Shown one piece after another: positions 7,548 through 16,573 of a stretch of 64,000 nt of DNA (positions are counted from its first letter, which is position 1; each line of letters starts with the position of its first letter). The stretch comes from Moheibacter sediminis. Lineage in GTDB: Bacteria > Bacteroidota > Bacteroidia > Flavobacteriales > Weeksellaceae. The stretch is from NCBI RefSeq assembly GCF_900176425.1, contig NZ_FWXS01000001.1:496001-560000 (forward strand), read 5' to 3'. The notes below the pieces were generated by a model, which was not told the origin of the DNA, did not search any database, and worked only from the letters and a program-made list of their open reading frames with translations. The position numbers and the translations under genes were made by a program.

Positions 7548-8441
7548 TTAAAATTTCAGGTGCATATCGTTAATCAAACGAGCTTTGATTAAGTCGGAAT
7601 TTTCTATCTGGAGCGTTTGATGCCTGCCTCCGTTTTTCTCGAAAATCTCAATCAGCAGTACCTTGTCATCGGCAATGGTAAATTGGTCTAACAGGAAGAC
7701 GTTTTGTTCGATTGTTTTTCCAGCAATGTCGTCCAGTGGCTTGTAAGTCCTAAGCGGTATCATCGGGCGTTCCTGCACTACGGTACGTTTGGCTACCTTT
7801 TTATCCACTACCTTGAAATTCATAAAATCAATCTGAAATGGCACATTGGTACGGTTTCTCAATTCCGTATGGAAATAGTATTTGCCGTTGTGTATGTAAA
7901 TGCCTTTGAGGATAAACTGAATACCGAAGCTCTTAGCCCCGATATGCTTTACAATACGTTTGTCTTTCTTGTAAATCGTTTCCAACAGCAAGCCTGCCAA
8001 TGACGGAGAATTGTTGCCCAATTCTTCAAAAAGCACATCGTTACCATTGGCTTTATCTACTGCCTTTTGCATCGTGAGCAGGTCATAGCTCATTGCCTCC
8101 GGATAGGAACTATAATACACATTGAAGCTGTAAAAACGTCCGTCATTCGTAATGACTGAAAAATTGGTTTCTGGTTCAAAATCCCTTACCGTTGCTTTTA
8201 CACGCAACACGTTTTCTGCATCTTCTGCTTTTCCTGCAATCAGATATTCGCTGCCTAAATCCACGTAACGGATAGCGGTCGGAAAAATCAGGTGTGAAGT
8301 CTTATCATAGGTAACTTCCATTCTATACGGTTGTATCTTGCCCAATGCAAGTTTAGTTCTTGCACTATCCTGTGCGTAAGACTGTACGGCAAAGCCGAGT
8401 ATCAGGGCAAATGCCCAAAAGGTTTTTAAATGATTTTTCAT
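7548..8441 (-). CDS. traN: Conjugal transfer protein TraN (DUF4138)
   Basis: This 297-residue protein has a signal peptide ending 'AVQSYAQDS' and the DUF4138/TraN core with 'LIFPTAIRYVDLGSEYLIAGKAEDAENVLRVKAT' and 'NLSVITNDGRFYSFNVYY'-type strands, a periplasmic beta-rich domain comparable in place to VirB9. It would connect the inner-membrane TraK/TraM proteins to the outer-membrane ring. It lies 24 bases after traM and 21 before traO. Confidence 0.92.
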   Translation of the reverse strand: MKNHLKTFWAFALILGFAVQSYAQDSARTKLALGKIQPYRMEVTYDKTSHLIFPTAIRYVDLGSEYLIAGKAEDAENVLRVKATVRDFEPETNFSVITNDGRFYSFNVYYSSYPEAMSYDLLTMQKAVDKANGNDVLFEELGNNSPSLAGLLLETIYKKDKRIVKHIGAKSFGIQFILKGIYIHNGKYYFHTELRNRTNVPFQIDFMNFKVVDKKVAKRTVVQERPMIPLRTYKPLDDIAGKTIEQNVFLLDQFTIADDKVLLIEIFEKNGGRHQTLQIENSDLIKARLINDMHLKF

Positions 8442-8465
8442 TGTTTAAATTATTTGAGTTCAATA

Positions 8466-9800
8466 TTATTTTTTAGATACAAGGAAGACCTGATGCCCCG
8501 CTTTTAGCGTAACCTTTGGGGTTCTTACCTTTTTGGCGAAATAGCCCGAAACACCCTGTACCACGCCACGGCTTAAATCAGCAGCAACCTGTTGTCCTGC
8601 ATTCTGCGTGAGCATTATGCTTGTTCCCGAAGTCTGGCTCATATTGCCCGCCATTTCGGTAAGGGCGTTCATTTCGGGCGAATACGGAACGTACAAGCCT
8701 TGCTGTCCGTCCAAATCGTAAATGGTTATATCCACCGGAATGATGTTGCCCTCTAATTCTACGGAGGTAATTTTTAGCTGTAATCGACCTCCCTGAAATT
8801 TAGCGTTAGCTGTTACAATCGTTCCTTTTGGAATGGTACGTTGAGGCGTTTGGGCTGGCTCTAACAATCGCAATCGTACCCCTGTTTCGCCGATAACCGT
8901 TTGTGCATCGTGTACACAGGCTTTGATACTGTTTTTCGGTTGTGCCGTTTGCTCAATAGAACCTGCGGTATAAAAGCCCCGGTTTCTTGTTTCGCTCCAA
9001 TCGGCTAAAAAGGCACTGTCCGTAGGCTCACGATACAAAGCGGAAACGGTGTTCTTTCTTGTAGGTGTGAATGCCACAAAATGCTCCTTTTGAGTTGAAC
9101 CTGCGGTAGCCGTACCTGCATCCTTAGCAGGTGGGGCTTCTGTCGAATTTGTACCTGTTGGCAGATACTTTGCCGCCATCTGGTAGGATTTCTCCATTAG
9201 GGCAAGCTGGTCATCAACGGTTACAGATTTAGGTACATCTTTCTCGGCTAATTGTTCTTTTAGTTCGTCCAATTGCCTGCGGAGTTCTGTTGTTTCAGAG
9301 TTGTTATCCTGATAAAATGAACCCAATGTGCTTTGTGCATTGCGGTAACTGCTCAATGCAGGATTGCCGTTTCTTCCCGAACCTCTGCCAACGCCATAGC
9401 TGCTGTTTTCGTCTTCTTCGGGAAATTCATCATTAGGCTCTTTTTTGTCTTCAGTATTCCAATAGTCAGAAAGCGTGGTAAGTGCATTGCGTTTTTCTTG
9501 CTCTTTGCGTTCCAGCATTTCCAACTCGTAAGCCTTGCCTTTGTCGGCAGGCATTCCTGCTCCGGTAGCCTCCGGTACTGCATCGTTCAGCCCAATGTTC
9601 TCAATTTCCTTTTTGTCTGCGGATGGTTTAAATATGAGGTACATACAACCTACGAAGACAATTCCCATTAAGCCAAAGATGAGTGGCTTTTTGAGCTTTT
9701 CGGCTTTGTTCTGTGTACCGTCTTGCAGTCCATCAGTGGTTGCTGCCGGGCTACCCTCGGTTACCCGAACAACCGACTTTTTGTTCTCATTTTCTTTCAT
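8466..9800 (-). CDS. traM: Conjugal transfer protein TraM
   Basis: This 444-residue protein has a cytoplasmic start, one membrane helix at about 38-57 ('PLIFGLMGIVFVGCMYLIF'), a Pro/Glu/Ser-rich linker with a coiled coil ('TTELRRQLDELKEQLAEKD' near 165-185), and a C-terminal TraM domain 'CVHDAQTVIGETGVRLRLLE...IPKGTIVTANAKFQGGRLQLKI'. The layout is that of a VirB10-like energy sensor spanning the periplasm. Its start overlaps the end of traL by 14 bases. Confidence 0.92.
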   Translation of the reverse strand: MKENENKKSVVRVTEGSPAATTDGLQDGTQNKAEKLKKPLIFGLMGIVFVGCMYLIFKPSADKKEIENIGLNDAVPEATGAGMPADKGKAYELEMLERKEQEKRNALTTLSDYWNTEDKKEPNDEFPEEDENSSYGVGRGSGRNGNPALSSYRNAQSTLGSFYQDNNSETTELRRQLDELKEQLAEKDVPKSVTVDDQLALMEKSYQMAAKYLPTGTNSTEAPPAKDAGTATAGSTQKEHFVAFTPTRKNTVSALYREPTDSAFLADWSETRNRGFYTAGSIEQTAQPKNSIKACVHDAQTVIGETGVRLRLLEPAQTPQRTIPKGTIVTANAKFQGGRLQLKITSVELEGNIIPVDITIYDLDGQQGLYVPYSPEMNALTEMAGNMSQTSGTSIMLTQNAGQQVAADLSRGVVQGVSGYFAKKVRTPKVTLKAGHQVFLVSKK

Positions 9801-10074
9801 AAATCTTGTTTTTTAGAATTGTTGATAATGTGTCCTGCAATCTTGCAGGACTTTCACTTTTTTTGAGGACAGGGTTTTCGATATGCTCGATGACCATATC
9901 GTTACCCGACTTTGAGGTATCGTACCATACTTTGCAAATGACACCTGCCGTAAGCAGTAGATACCCCACAAAAAAGTAAAGTGTGTATTGGTGCTGTTTC
10001 CGCAAGGGCAATGCCCGCCAGCGTTCGTCCAGCTTGTCAAAGTACCTGTCCATATTTGCTCTTAGTTTTTTCAT
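9787..10074 (-). CDS. traL: TraL-type (DUF3989) small membrane protein
   Basis: I placed the start at 10074 (MKKLRANMDRYFDKL), giving 95 residues; the longer frame to 10167 runs inside the next gene and has no family match. The protein has 'DERWRALPLRKQHQYTLYFFVGYLLLTAGVICKVWYD', one membrane helix, typical of DUF3989/TraL. It overlaps traM by 14 bases. It is thought to be part of the mating apparatus at the inner membrane. Confidence 0.82.
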   Translation of the reverse strand: MKKLRANMDRYFDKLDERWRALPLRKQHQYTLYFFVGYLLLTAGVICKVWYDTSKSGNDMVIEHIENPVLKKSESPARLQDTLSTILKNKIYERK

Positions 10075-10093
10075 AACCTTACTATTTCTGTTG

Positions 10094-10522
10094 TTATAGC
10101 TTGAAACGCTTAGGACTTTGACCTGCCTTTTGCTTCGGTTCTTCATTGACCAAAGCGACTGCCTCAACCGCTTTGGGTGCGGATATGACTGACAGGTTTG
10201 TCAGTTCCGATTTTTTCAGCAGTTGCCCAAATTGGTCTTTCCTTGCAACCTCCATTCTGTTAAGCGAGAATTTGCCGTTCAGGTATTTTACCCACATACT
10301 GCATTCTACACTTGGCTTGTCTTCGCCCGACCATTGCAGGTAGCCCGTCAGCAACAAGTCCTGTTTAGGCAAACTATCTGTACCTTTTTGGCAGTTTTCG
10401 AGGTATTCGCCGATACTTTCCTTCAACTTTCCAGCATACGCTCCCTGCGTATGGAAATAGCCGTTATATCCTTTATCGGTAAGGATTTTTGCAAACGTGT
10501 TTAAATCTGATAATGCTTCCAT
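10094..10522 (-). CDS. Hypothetical protein within tra operon, between traK and traL
   Basis: This 142-residue soluble protein has no signal peptide. It starts 'MEALSDLNTFAKILTDKGYNGYFHTQG', has a central 'LLTGYLQWSGEDKPSVECSMWVKYLNGKFSLNRMEV' strand block, and ends in a basic tail 'QKAGQSPKRFKL'. I do not recognise a named domain. It is 12 bases after traK and 19 before traL, so it is translated with the transfer operon. The strand-rich block 'ECSMWVKYLNGKFSLNRME' resembles parts seen in DUF3945-type proteins of these elements, a weak impression only. Confidence 0.7.
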   Translation of the reverse strand: MEALSDLNTFAKILTDKGYNGYFHTQGAYAGKLKESIGEYLENCQKGTDSLPKQDLLLTGYLQWSGEDKPSVECSMWVKYLNGKFSLNRMEVARKDQFGQLLKKSELTNLSVISAPKAVEAVALVNEEPKQKAGQSPKRFKL

Positions 10523-10534
10523 AAGATTGTTTTT

Positions 10535-11158
10535 TTAGCGTTCGATAACTTCTATATCCCTGTTTTCTATCACTGCAAACTTTTCGATGTTGAAGCCTTG
10601 CGGGTTGTTGTCCGAACGGACAGAGTTCACGAGATAGCAGGAAGTAATCAGGTTACGCCTGGTCACGTTGCTCGAACGGATAATGAATTGTTTGGCGTAG
10701 GTACGCACCGCATAAGGATAGGTGTCGAAATTGCACACGACACTATCCACCTCAATGCGTTGCTGTACATTCCCCGAAATAATCCTGCTGTAATAGCCCT
10801 TTTCCGACAGGTCTTTGTAATAATCAAAAGCTGATTTATCGGCAAGGTTGAATGCCCTGCTCATATTGCTTTCGATAGCGTTCTTGTCGGGAGCAAGCGT
10901 AAAAAAGAGTTCGTGAAAACGCCTGACGTGTTCCCTTGCTTCCACAGGTCGGTTGATACTTGCATCTTGCGATAAGGCAAGCATCAACGATTTTCCATTA
11001 TCCAGCACATAGATTTTTTGGCGTTGTTCGTCTACAAAGCTGTAAGATTTCCAAAGTGAAAATCCTACCACGCTTAGGCAGAGAACGGCAAATACAATGG
11101 CATACAGCCGTATTTGCCTAAAACTGTTTTCGATATTTCTTAATGTTTTAAATTCCAT
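10535..11158 (-). CDS. traK: Conjugal transfer protein TraK
   Basis: This 207-residue protein begins 'MEFKTLRNIENSFRQIRLYAIVFAVLCLSVVGFSLWKSYSFVDEQRQKIYVLDNGKSLMLA', an inner-membrane anchor at about 18-40 followed by a periplasmic domain, as in VirB8-like TraK proteins of Bacteroides elements. The domain contains 'REHVRRFHELFFTLAPD'. It would organise the inner-membrane part of the secretion channel. It lies 21 bases after traJ. Confidence 0.93.
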   Translation of the reverse strand: MEFKTLRNIENSFRQIRLYAIVFAVLCLSVVGFSLWKSYSFVDEQRQKIYVLDNGKSLMLALSQDASINRPVEAREHVRRFHELFFTLAPDKNAIESNMSRAFNLADKSAFDYYKDLSEKGYYSRIISGNVQQRIEVDSVVCNFDTYPYAVRTYAKQFIIRSSNVTRRNLITSCYLVNSVRSDNNPQGFNIEKFAVIENRDIEVIER

Positions 11159-11179
11159 TTTTAAATGATTTGATTGTTT

Positions 11180-12175
11180 TTATTTCCCCATTAACTTGCC
11201 ACCGATATTTCCAACTGCCGAACCTGTTCCTGCTCCGGCGATATTTCCGGTTTTCATTGCGGCTTGGTTTACGTTACGGGTAAAGTTCCCTGCACCGCCT
11301 GCCTGAATAATCCAGCCTGTTACCGTTGGGATAGTGAAGTAGCCCACGATACCGATTATCATAAAGATGATGTACACGGTATTTGAGGTATCAGGAATGT
11401 AAGTCGGGTCGGCAAGCATTGCTATATCCTTTTCGATAATGAGGGATTGTATTTTGGCAAGCATAGAGCTGAACAGGTCTGCCACAGGCAACCACAGGTA
11501 AACGCTGACGTATCGGGTCAGCCATTGCGTGAGCGTGGACTGAAAACCGTCCCACACGCTTATCGCAAAGGCTATCGGCCCGAGTATGGACAGGACAATG
11601 AGAAAGAACGTCCTTATGGTATCAATAACCAAAGCTGCCGCCTGAAACAGTACCTCTAACAGATTGCGAAACCAATTCTTAATAGCTTGTTCGGTTTGGT
11701 AGGCAAACCTATCCATATACATTCCCGACATCGTAATCAAATCGCCGGGCGACCAGCCCAATTCTTCGAGCTTTTTATCAAATTCCTCATTTGATACGAG
11801 ATAGGCTGTTTCAGGATTTCGTAGCATAGCTTCCCGTTCGAGCAGGTCTTTTTTCGCCTGCAAATCGTTGAGGTCAAGCACCTGATTTTCGAGGATTGTG
11901 TGAGTACCCTGTACCACCGGACTTAACACGGCATTGATTGTTCCCAATACGATAGTTGGGAAAAACATAATGCAAAGCCCCAAAGCGAAAGGACGGAGCA
12001 AAGGGTACATATCAATGGGTTCAGCCCTGCTCAAAGCCTGCCATACTTTTATGGCAACATAGAACAAAGCCCCCAATCCGGCTATCCCTTTAGCCACTGC
12101 CGCCATATCGGCGGACAGTGGGAGCATCTCATCATATAATGAGCGTAGGACTTCGTGAAGATTTTGAAATTCCAT
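11180..12175 (-). CDS. traJ: Conjugal transfer protein TraJ (VirB6-like)
   Basis: This 331-residue protein has six to seven hydrophobic segments, including 'AKGIAGLGALFYVAIKVWQAL', 'PFALGLCIMFFPTIVLGTINAVL', 'VLFQAAALVIDTIRTFFLIVLSILGPIAFAISVWDGF' and a Gly-rich tail. It matches the TraJ/VirB6-like polytopic channel protein of Bacteroides transfer systems. It starts 2 bases after the traI stop, so translation is coupled. Confidence 0.93.
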   Translation of the reverse strand: MEFQNLHEVLRSLYDEMLPLSADMAAVAKGIAGLGALFYVAIKVWQALSRAEPIDMYPLLRPFALGLCIMFFPTIVLGTINAVLSPVVQGTHTILENQVLDLNDLQAKKDLLEREAMLRNPETAYLVSNEEFDKKLEELGWSPGDLITMSGMYMDRFAYQTEQAIKNWFRNLLEVLFQAAALVIDTIRTFFLIVLSILGPIAFAISVWDGFQSTLTQWLTRYVSVYLWLPVADLFSSMLAKIQSLIIEKDIAMLADPTYIPDTSNTVYIIFMIIGIVGYFTIPTVTGWIIQAGGAGNFTRNVNQAAMKTGNIAGAGTGSAVGNIGGKLMGK

Positions 12176-12177
12176 AA

Positions 12178-12810
12178 CTACCAGTATTTTTGGTTAGGAG
12201 TTCCATAGAGGTCAAGCACTCTTTTGGTATTGTTCTGCTTTTTTGCTCTTAGAATACTTACAGAGATATTCTTATTGGTATAGTAGCGTACCAAGCTGTG
12301 GTATTCCTTTACTTCTTTGTACACTCTATCAATAATATCCATACGCTCTTTGTCGTTCAGCGAAAGGCTTGATGAGGTTACAATCTGTTTGAGTTCTTTC
12401 AGCAGTTCGGTACTTTCATTCAGCAATGCCGAATAACCATTGCTGATAGCTGCCAATTCCTGTGCAGAAAAATTCGGGTCGTTCATCATCTTACCGAAGT
12501 TGGTAACATACATTTCGGATACGTCACCGACAAGCAATACAGTCTGCTGTACCTTACGTGCATCTTTTACAAGATTATTTACAGCTTGTAGCTTGTCGTA
12601 ATACTCCTTACCCTGTTTATACACCTTTTCCACTTCCTTGAAATTTTTAATTACATTGGATACCGTGGAAGAAGTCTGTACGATTTCATTCGCACTGTTG
12701 AGAATACCTGATGCCAGATTTGTGGGGTCGGTTACTACCCATTGTGCTTTTGCGGACGGTGCTACGGCGAGCATTAGTGCCGTACACACCATAAAAAGGA
12801 ACTTTTTCAT
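12178..12810 (-). CDS. traI: Conjugal transfer protein TraI (DUF4141)
   Basis: This 210-residue protein has a signal peptide (MKKFLFMVCTALMLAVAPSAKAQ) and a helical mature part 'WVVTDPTNLASGILNSANEIVQTSSTVSNVIKNFKEVEKVYKQGKEYYDKLQAVNNLVKDARKVQQ', matching DUF4141 and similar in design to VirB5-type pilus or adhesion proteins. It is 26 bases after traG and 2 bases before traJ. Confidence 0.93.
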   Translation of the reverse strand: MKKFLFMVCTALMLAVAPSAKAQWVVTDPTNLASGILNSANEIVQTSSTVSNVIKNFKEVEKVYKQGKEYYDKLQAVNNLVKDARKVQQTVLLVGDVSEMYVTNFGKMMNDPNFSAQELAAISNGYSALLNESTELLKELKQIVTSSSLSLNDKERMDIIDRVYKEVKEYHSLVRYYTNKNISVSILRAKKQNNTKRVLDLYGTPNQKYW

Positions 12811-12836
12811 TTTTATGAATTTTAAAATGTTAATGA

Positions 12837-15341
12837 CTATTGATTTGCTTTGTCACGCCTTTGCATTGCGATATGCTTAATGGCGAGTTCTACGTTACCG
12901 TCCAATTCGGAAGCTAATTGCATTACCTCCATTTTTTCGGTTTCTTCTGTCGTGTATGCGAGGTATTCCTCCAAACTAACTTCGGTGGCATAGACTGCCG
13001 AGTTCGTACCACCTAAGCCAATCCAAACCTCTTTGTACAGTCGGCTTGCATCGTTGTTCATATTGATAGAAAGTACCTGACCTTTTTCCTTATCTGTAAG
13101 CCCCAACATTGCCTGTATGTCATCGAATTTATTCATATACTTACGCTGGTCTAAGAGGATTTTACAGTCGGAATTGTTGATGATACTTTCTTTTACAATG
13201 GGCGACTGGATAATATCATCTACCTCTTGCGTAACGACAATCGCCTCTCCGAAGAATTTGCGGACGGTTTTAAATAAATATTTTATATACTCCGCCATTC
13301 CTTCTTTGGCAATCGCTTTCCACGCTTCTTCAATCAGGATGAGTTTTCGGATACCTTTCAGCCTCCGCATCTTGTTGATAAAAACTTCCATAATGATAAT
13401 TGTGACTATGGGAAAGAGGATTTTGTGGTCTTTAATCGCATCAATTTCAAACACGATAAAGCGTTTGGAAAGCAGGTCTAACTGCTTATCGGAGTTCAAC
13501 AGATAATCGTACTCTCCACCTTTATAGTAGGGTTCGAGAACGTTTAAAAAATTTGCTATGTCAAAGTCTTTTTCCCTTACCTGTTTTTCTTCGAGTACCT
13601 TGCGGTAATCGCCCCGTACATACTCATAGAAACCGTTAAATGATGGGTAAACATCGTCCGTTTTGATACGTTCGATATAGCCGCTTACGGCATTGGAAAG
13701 AGCAACCTCTTCAGAACGGGTTGGCGGTTCATCATCACGTTTCCAGAGTGTCAGTATTAAAGTCTTGACACTTTCACGCTTCTCAATGTCGAACACGCCA
13801 TCATCGGTATAGAAAGGGTTAAAGGCAATGGGATTGTCTTCGGTGTATGTAAAATACACGCCGTCTTCGCCTTTGGTCTTTCCTTTGATGAGTTCGCATA
13901 AGCCCTGATAACTATTCCCTGTATCCACCAACAGGACGTGAGCACCCTGTTCGTAGTATTGCCTTACCATATGATTTGTGAAGAACGATTTTCCCGAACC
14001 CGATGGCCCCAAAATGAATTTGTTGCGGTTCGTGATAATCCCACGCTTCATTGGCAAATCCGATATATCCAAATGGATAGGCTTTCCGGTCAGGCGGTCA
14101 GCCATTTTGATACCGAACGGAGAGGGCGAATTGTGGTAGTTGGTTTCTTCCGTGAAGAAGCACAAAGCAGGCTCAATGAATGTGTAAAAACTTTCCTCGC
14201 TCGGAAAATCGCCTGCATTGCCCGGCATTCCAGCCCAAAACAAAGTGGCTACGTCCGTAGTGTTGTGGCGAGGCTTACACTCCATCAATGCCAATGCACT
14301 ACCGCAATCGTTCTTTAACTGTTTCAGCTCCGCAGGGTCTTCCGACCACGCCATAATGTTGAAGTGTGCCCTTATGGAAGAAAGACCGAACGAATGTGCT
14401 TCGTTCAGGTATTTTTCTATCCACTCTTTGTTGATTTGGTTTGCCCTGCTATACCTTGCCAAAGAGTGCATATTCCTTGCAGACTTTTCAAACTTTTGCA
14501 GGTTGTCTTCGCTGTTATCCAAAAACAAATATTGGTTGTAGATATGGTTACAGCTAAGGAGTAATCCCACAGGAGCAGCGAACGACAAACGGCAGTCGCT
14601 CCGGTCGGTGGATAGCTTTTCAAAACGGGTATCAGCCGATACCGTTCCGGGCAAATCGTCTGTATCGGACAAGGTGTGCAGGCTCAACCTTTTGTTTCCG
14701 ATACGGACTTCTTCCGTTCCGAGTGCGATGTCCTGCATCGGTGTTCCGCTTTCCCTTGACAGGGTTAGGTACTGTTCCAACAATCCCTGCTTTTCGTCCG
14801 TTCCGATGATTTCATCTTCGGTAAGGCGTTGCAGGGTTATGAAACCGCTATCGTTCACGATACGCTCAAACTGTGCCACGGCTTCCATAAAGCGGTGTAT
14901 CGTTTCCTTGTTCCTGATTTCCTTTGGTATGAGCGTACCTTTGCAAAGCGAACTGAAGTTGCTTTGCATACGCATTCTTTCCTTAGTGGTCTTGGTCAGG
15001 AACAGGTAACAATAATGGTTCAGAAATGGTCGCTCATTAAAATGGCGTTGGTAGGATTTAGCCAAAAAACTTTGGTCTTCCTTTGCCAAATCGGGAGCAT
15101 AGCTTTCTTTGATGTACCAATCCTGTTTGTGGATGACCGTAAAATCCGGCAAGGTCTTGATAGCCTTATGCCAGGCGGAGTGAATAGCTTCGTATTCCGC
15201 CGATGCTACCGTAAACAGTTCCGGCAAACGAACCTCAAAGCAGGCGGTAATGTCCGCATCTTTGGAAAGGATGCAGTTGTTTTCTACTGCCAACAAAGGA
15301 AATTTGTTTTCCAGCGTTGTTGTCTTTGCAACGTTTCTCAT
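12837..15341 (-). CDS. traG: Conjugation ATPase TraG (VirB4-like)
   Basis: This 834-residue protein is the size of VirB4-like motors. The Walker A motif 'LGPSGSGKSFFTNH' is near residue 445 and Walker B 'LILIEEAWKAIAKEG' near 668, followed by 'VRKFFGEAIVVTQEVDDI'. The N-terminal 440 residues are the TraG N-terminal domain. It powers assembly of the mating channel at the inner membrane. Its start overlaps the stop of traF by 4 bases. Confidence 0.96.
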   Translation of the reverse strand: MRNVAKTTTLENKFPLLAVENNCILSKDADITACFEVRLPELFTVASAEYEAIHSAWHKAIKTLPDFTVIHKQDWYIKESYAPDLAKEDQSFLAKSYQRHFNERPFLNHYCYLFLTKTTKERMRMQSNFSSLCKGTLIPKEIRNKETIHRFMEAVAQFERIVNDSGFITLQRLTEDEIIGTDEKQGLLEQYLTLSRESGTPMQDIALGTEEVRIGNKRLSLHTLSDTDDLPGTVSADTRFEKLSTDRSDCRLSFAAPVGLLLSCNHIYNQYLFLDNSEDNLQKFEKSARNMHSLARYSRANQINKEWIEKYLNEAHSFGLSSIRAHFNIMAWSEDPAELKQLKNDCGSALALMECKPRHNTTDVATLFWAGMPGNAGDFPSEESFYTFIEPALCFFTEETNYHNSPSPFGIKMADRLTGKPIHLDISDLPMKRGIITNRNKFILGPSGSGKSFFTNHMVRQYYEQGAHVLLVDTGNSYQGLCELIKGKTKGEDGVYFTYTEDNPIAFNPFYTDDGVFDIEKRESVKTLILTLWKRDDEPPTRSEEVALSNAVSGYIERIKTDDVYPSFNGFYEYVRGDYRKVLEEKQVREKDFDIANFLNVLEPYYKGGEYDYLLNSDKQLDLLSKRFIVFEIDAIKDHKILFPIVTIIIMEVFINKMRRLKGIRKLILIEEAWKAIAKEGMAEYIKYLFKTVRKFFGEAIVVTQEVDDIIQSPIVKESIINNSDCKILLDQRKYMNKFDDIQAMLGLTDKEKGQVLSINMNNDASRLYKEVWIGLGGTNSAVYATEVSLEEYLAYTTEETEKMEVMQLASELDGNVELAIKHIAMQRRDKANQ

Positions 15342-15670
15342 AGGGCATTCGATTTAGGAGTGAATTTTAAATAGCGGTGTACAGGCTTGCGACAAATGAT
15401 GTATCGGGGATGTCTTTTTCCTGCCCCGATTTTCATTAGCCCGTGCTCGCCATATTTCCTGTTCAGTGAAAAGGTCTGCCATACAATCAGCGAAGCACCA
15501 CCAGCACCGAGAAACAGGCAGATGTAAGAGTTTATTCCTGCCATATACAGTATCATCACGAAGATGAGCGTGCCGAGCAGCCCACCTGCGAAAATGAACA
15601 GGTATTGTGCTTTCAGACCCTTAAATTCCACCGTTCTTCCTATGCCTTTGTTTATGTTGTAATTGTTCAT
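15338..15670 (-). CDS. traF: Conjugal transfer protein TraF (DUF4133)
   Basis: This 110-residue protein has two membrane helices ('YLFIFAGGLLGTLIFVMILYMAG' and 'YICLFLGAGGASLIVWQTFSL') and a basic tail, the DUF4133/TraF signature and equivalent to VirB3. It is translationally coupled to traG by a 4-base overlap and lies 11 bases after traE. Confidence 0.92.
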   Translation of the reverse strand: MNNYNINKGIGRTVEFKGLKAQYLFIFAGGLLGTLIFVMILYMAGINSYICLFLGAGGASLIVWQTFSLNRKYGEHGLMKIGAGKRHPRYIICRKPVHRYLKFTPKSNAL

Positions 15671-15681
15671 AAACTAGAGGA

Positions 15682-15987
15682 TTAAAGAAAGAATGAACGC
15701 AGGATGGTAGCTGCCACGATTAAAAAGATACACGCACCAAACCAGCTTGCCGCAGTTTTGGATGTATCGGGGTCGCCCGAACTGAATTTGTTGTACACCT
15801 TAACGCCTCCGATTAACCCGACTACTGCACCTATGGCGTAGATTAATTGGGTTGCGGGGTCGAAATAAGACGTTACCATTTGGGTAGCCTCGTTGATACC
15901 TGCTGTACCGTTTCCCTGTGCGAAAGCACCAATTCCTGACAGCATAGCCACGGCTGCCAGCAAAACTTTTTTTCTCTGTTTTTCCAT
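15682..15987 (-). CDS. traE: Conjugal transfer protein TraE (DUF4134)
   Basis: This 101-residue protein has a signal peptide ending 'LSGIGAFAQGNG', then two membrane helices, 'LIYAIGAVVGLIGGVKVYNKFSSGDPDTSKTAASWFGACIFLIVAATILRSFF'. This is DUF4134/TraE, the VirB2-like pilin position. It is the first gene of the traE-Q operon. The GGC repeat array at 16079-16118 lies 92 bases upstream. Confidence 0.93.
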   Translation of the reverse strand: MEKQRKKVLLAAVAMLSGIGAFAQGNGTAGINEATQMVTSYFDPATQLIYAIGAVVGLIGGVKVYNKFSSGDPDTSKTAASWFGACIFLIVAATILRSFFL

Positions 15988-16078
15988 AACTGAAACACAT
16001 TAATTTGTTATTGTTATCCCGCACCTTGCGGGCTTTCGGGACAAAGGTGTTTCAGAAATTAGAGCGTTATAAGAAAGT

Positions 16079-16118
16079 GGCAGTCAGTGGAATTGTTTGG
16101 CGGTGGGTGGCGTTATAG
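16079..16118 (-). promoter_or_regulatory. GGC repeat array b, upstream of traE operon
   Basis: GGC at 16079, GGA at 16089, GGC at 16099 and GGC at 16109 on the + strand give four units with an exact 10-base step. The traE operon runs away on the minus strand. The following bases (TTCTTATA on the minus strand) resemble those following array e. Confidence 0.7.
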
Positions 16119-16145
16119 AGATGAAAAAAAGAGGATATATATTTA

Positions 16146-16172
16146 TTGGACAATGTTTATTTACTATCTTCG
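16146..16172 (+). promoter_or_regulatory. Bacteroidota-type promoter of the DUF6660/TonB/CDF module
   Basis: TTGG at 16146 and TATCTTCG at 16165-16172 match the TTTG/TAnnTTTG consensus with one mismatch in the -7 box and suitable spacing. They lie just upstream of the chosen ATG at 16177, so the leader would be very short or translation may start further down. Confidence 0.45.
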
Positions 16173-16176
16173 CAAA

Positions 16177-16488
16177 ATGAAATTTATATCTTTAATATTA
16201 GCCGTTTATGTATTGCTGTTATCAGCAGTACCGACTTTTATTGAGGATAAATGTATGCAGGAGCATACAACCGAGCAAGGACAAAACGGACAGGAAGACC
16301 AAGATTGCAATAAGGGTTGTTGTTCGCCATTTTTTAGCTGTAATACCTGTACGGGATTTGTTTTAATTACTTTTCATTTTTCGGTTACACATTCAGTAAA
16401 AGAACCGCAAAGAAAATTAGGAACAATGCCAACACCGCCTGTTTCTGATTTTCCCTTTTCCGTTTGGCATCCCCCACAGCTTGTTTAA
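16177..16488 (+). CDS. Small Cys-rich secreted/membrane protein (DUF6660-like)
   Basis: I chose ATG 16177 (MKFISLILAVYVLLLSAVPTF), which gives a signal peptide and 103 residues. The mature part has a Cys cluster 'CMQEHTTEQGQNGQEDQDCNKGCCSPFFSCNTCTGF', a second hydrophobic stretch and a Pro-rich end. It resembles small proteins placed before TonB receptors in metal-related loci of Bacteroidota (DUF6660). The clustered cysteines suggest metal binding in the periplasm; this is inference. It is the first gene of a + strand module that interrupts the tra operon. Confidence 0.65.
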   Translation: MKFISLILAVYVLLLSAVPTFIEDKCMQEHTTEQGQNGQEDQDCNKGCCSPFFSCNTCTGFVLITFHFSVTHSVKEPQRKLGTMPTPPVSDFPFSVWHPPQLV

Positions 16489-16573
16489 TATCTAGTGCTT
16501 TCAGCACAGTTTATTTCCTGCGGTGCTTAGCACCGCTATAATCCATTTATTCATATTAAGCATCATTTTTACA

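Noticed and set aside
10074-10167. Longer start of traL at 10167
   Set aside because: The added residues overlap the upstream gene and have no family-like sequence; the ATG at 10074 fits the family start.
14218-15374. Long + strand frames opposite traG
   Set aside because: They are antisense to a clearly conserved ATPase and show no domain or start signals.
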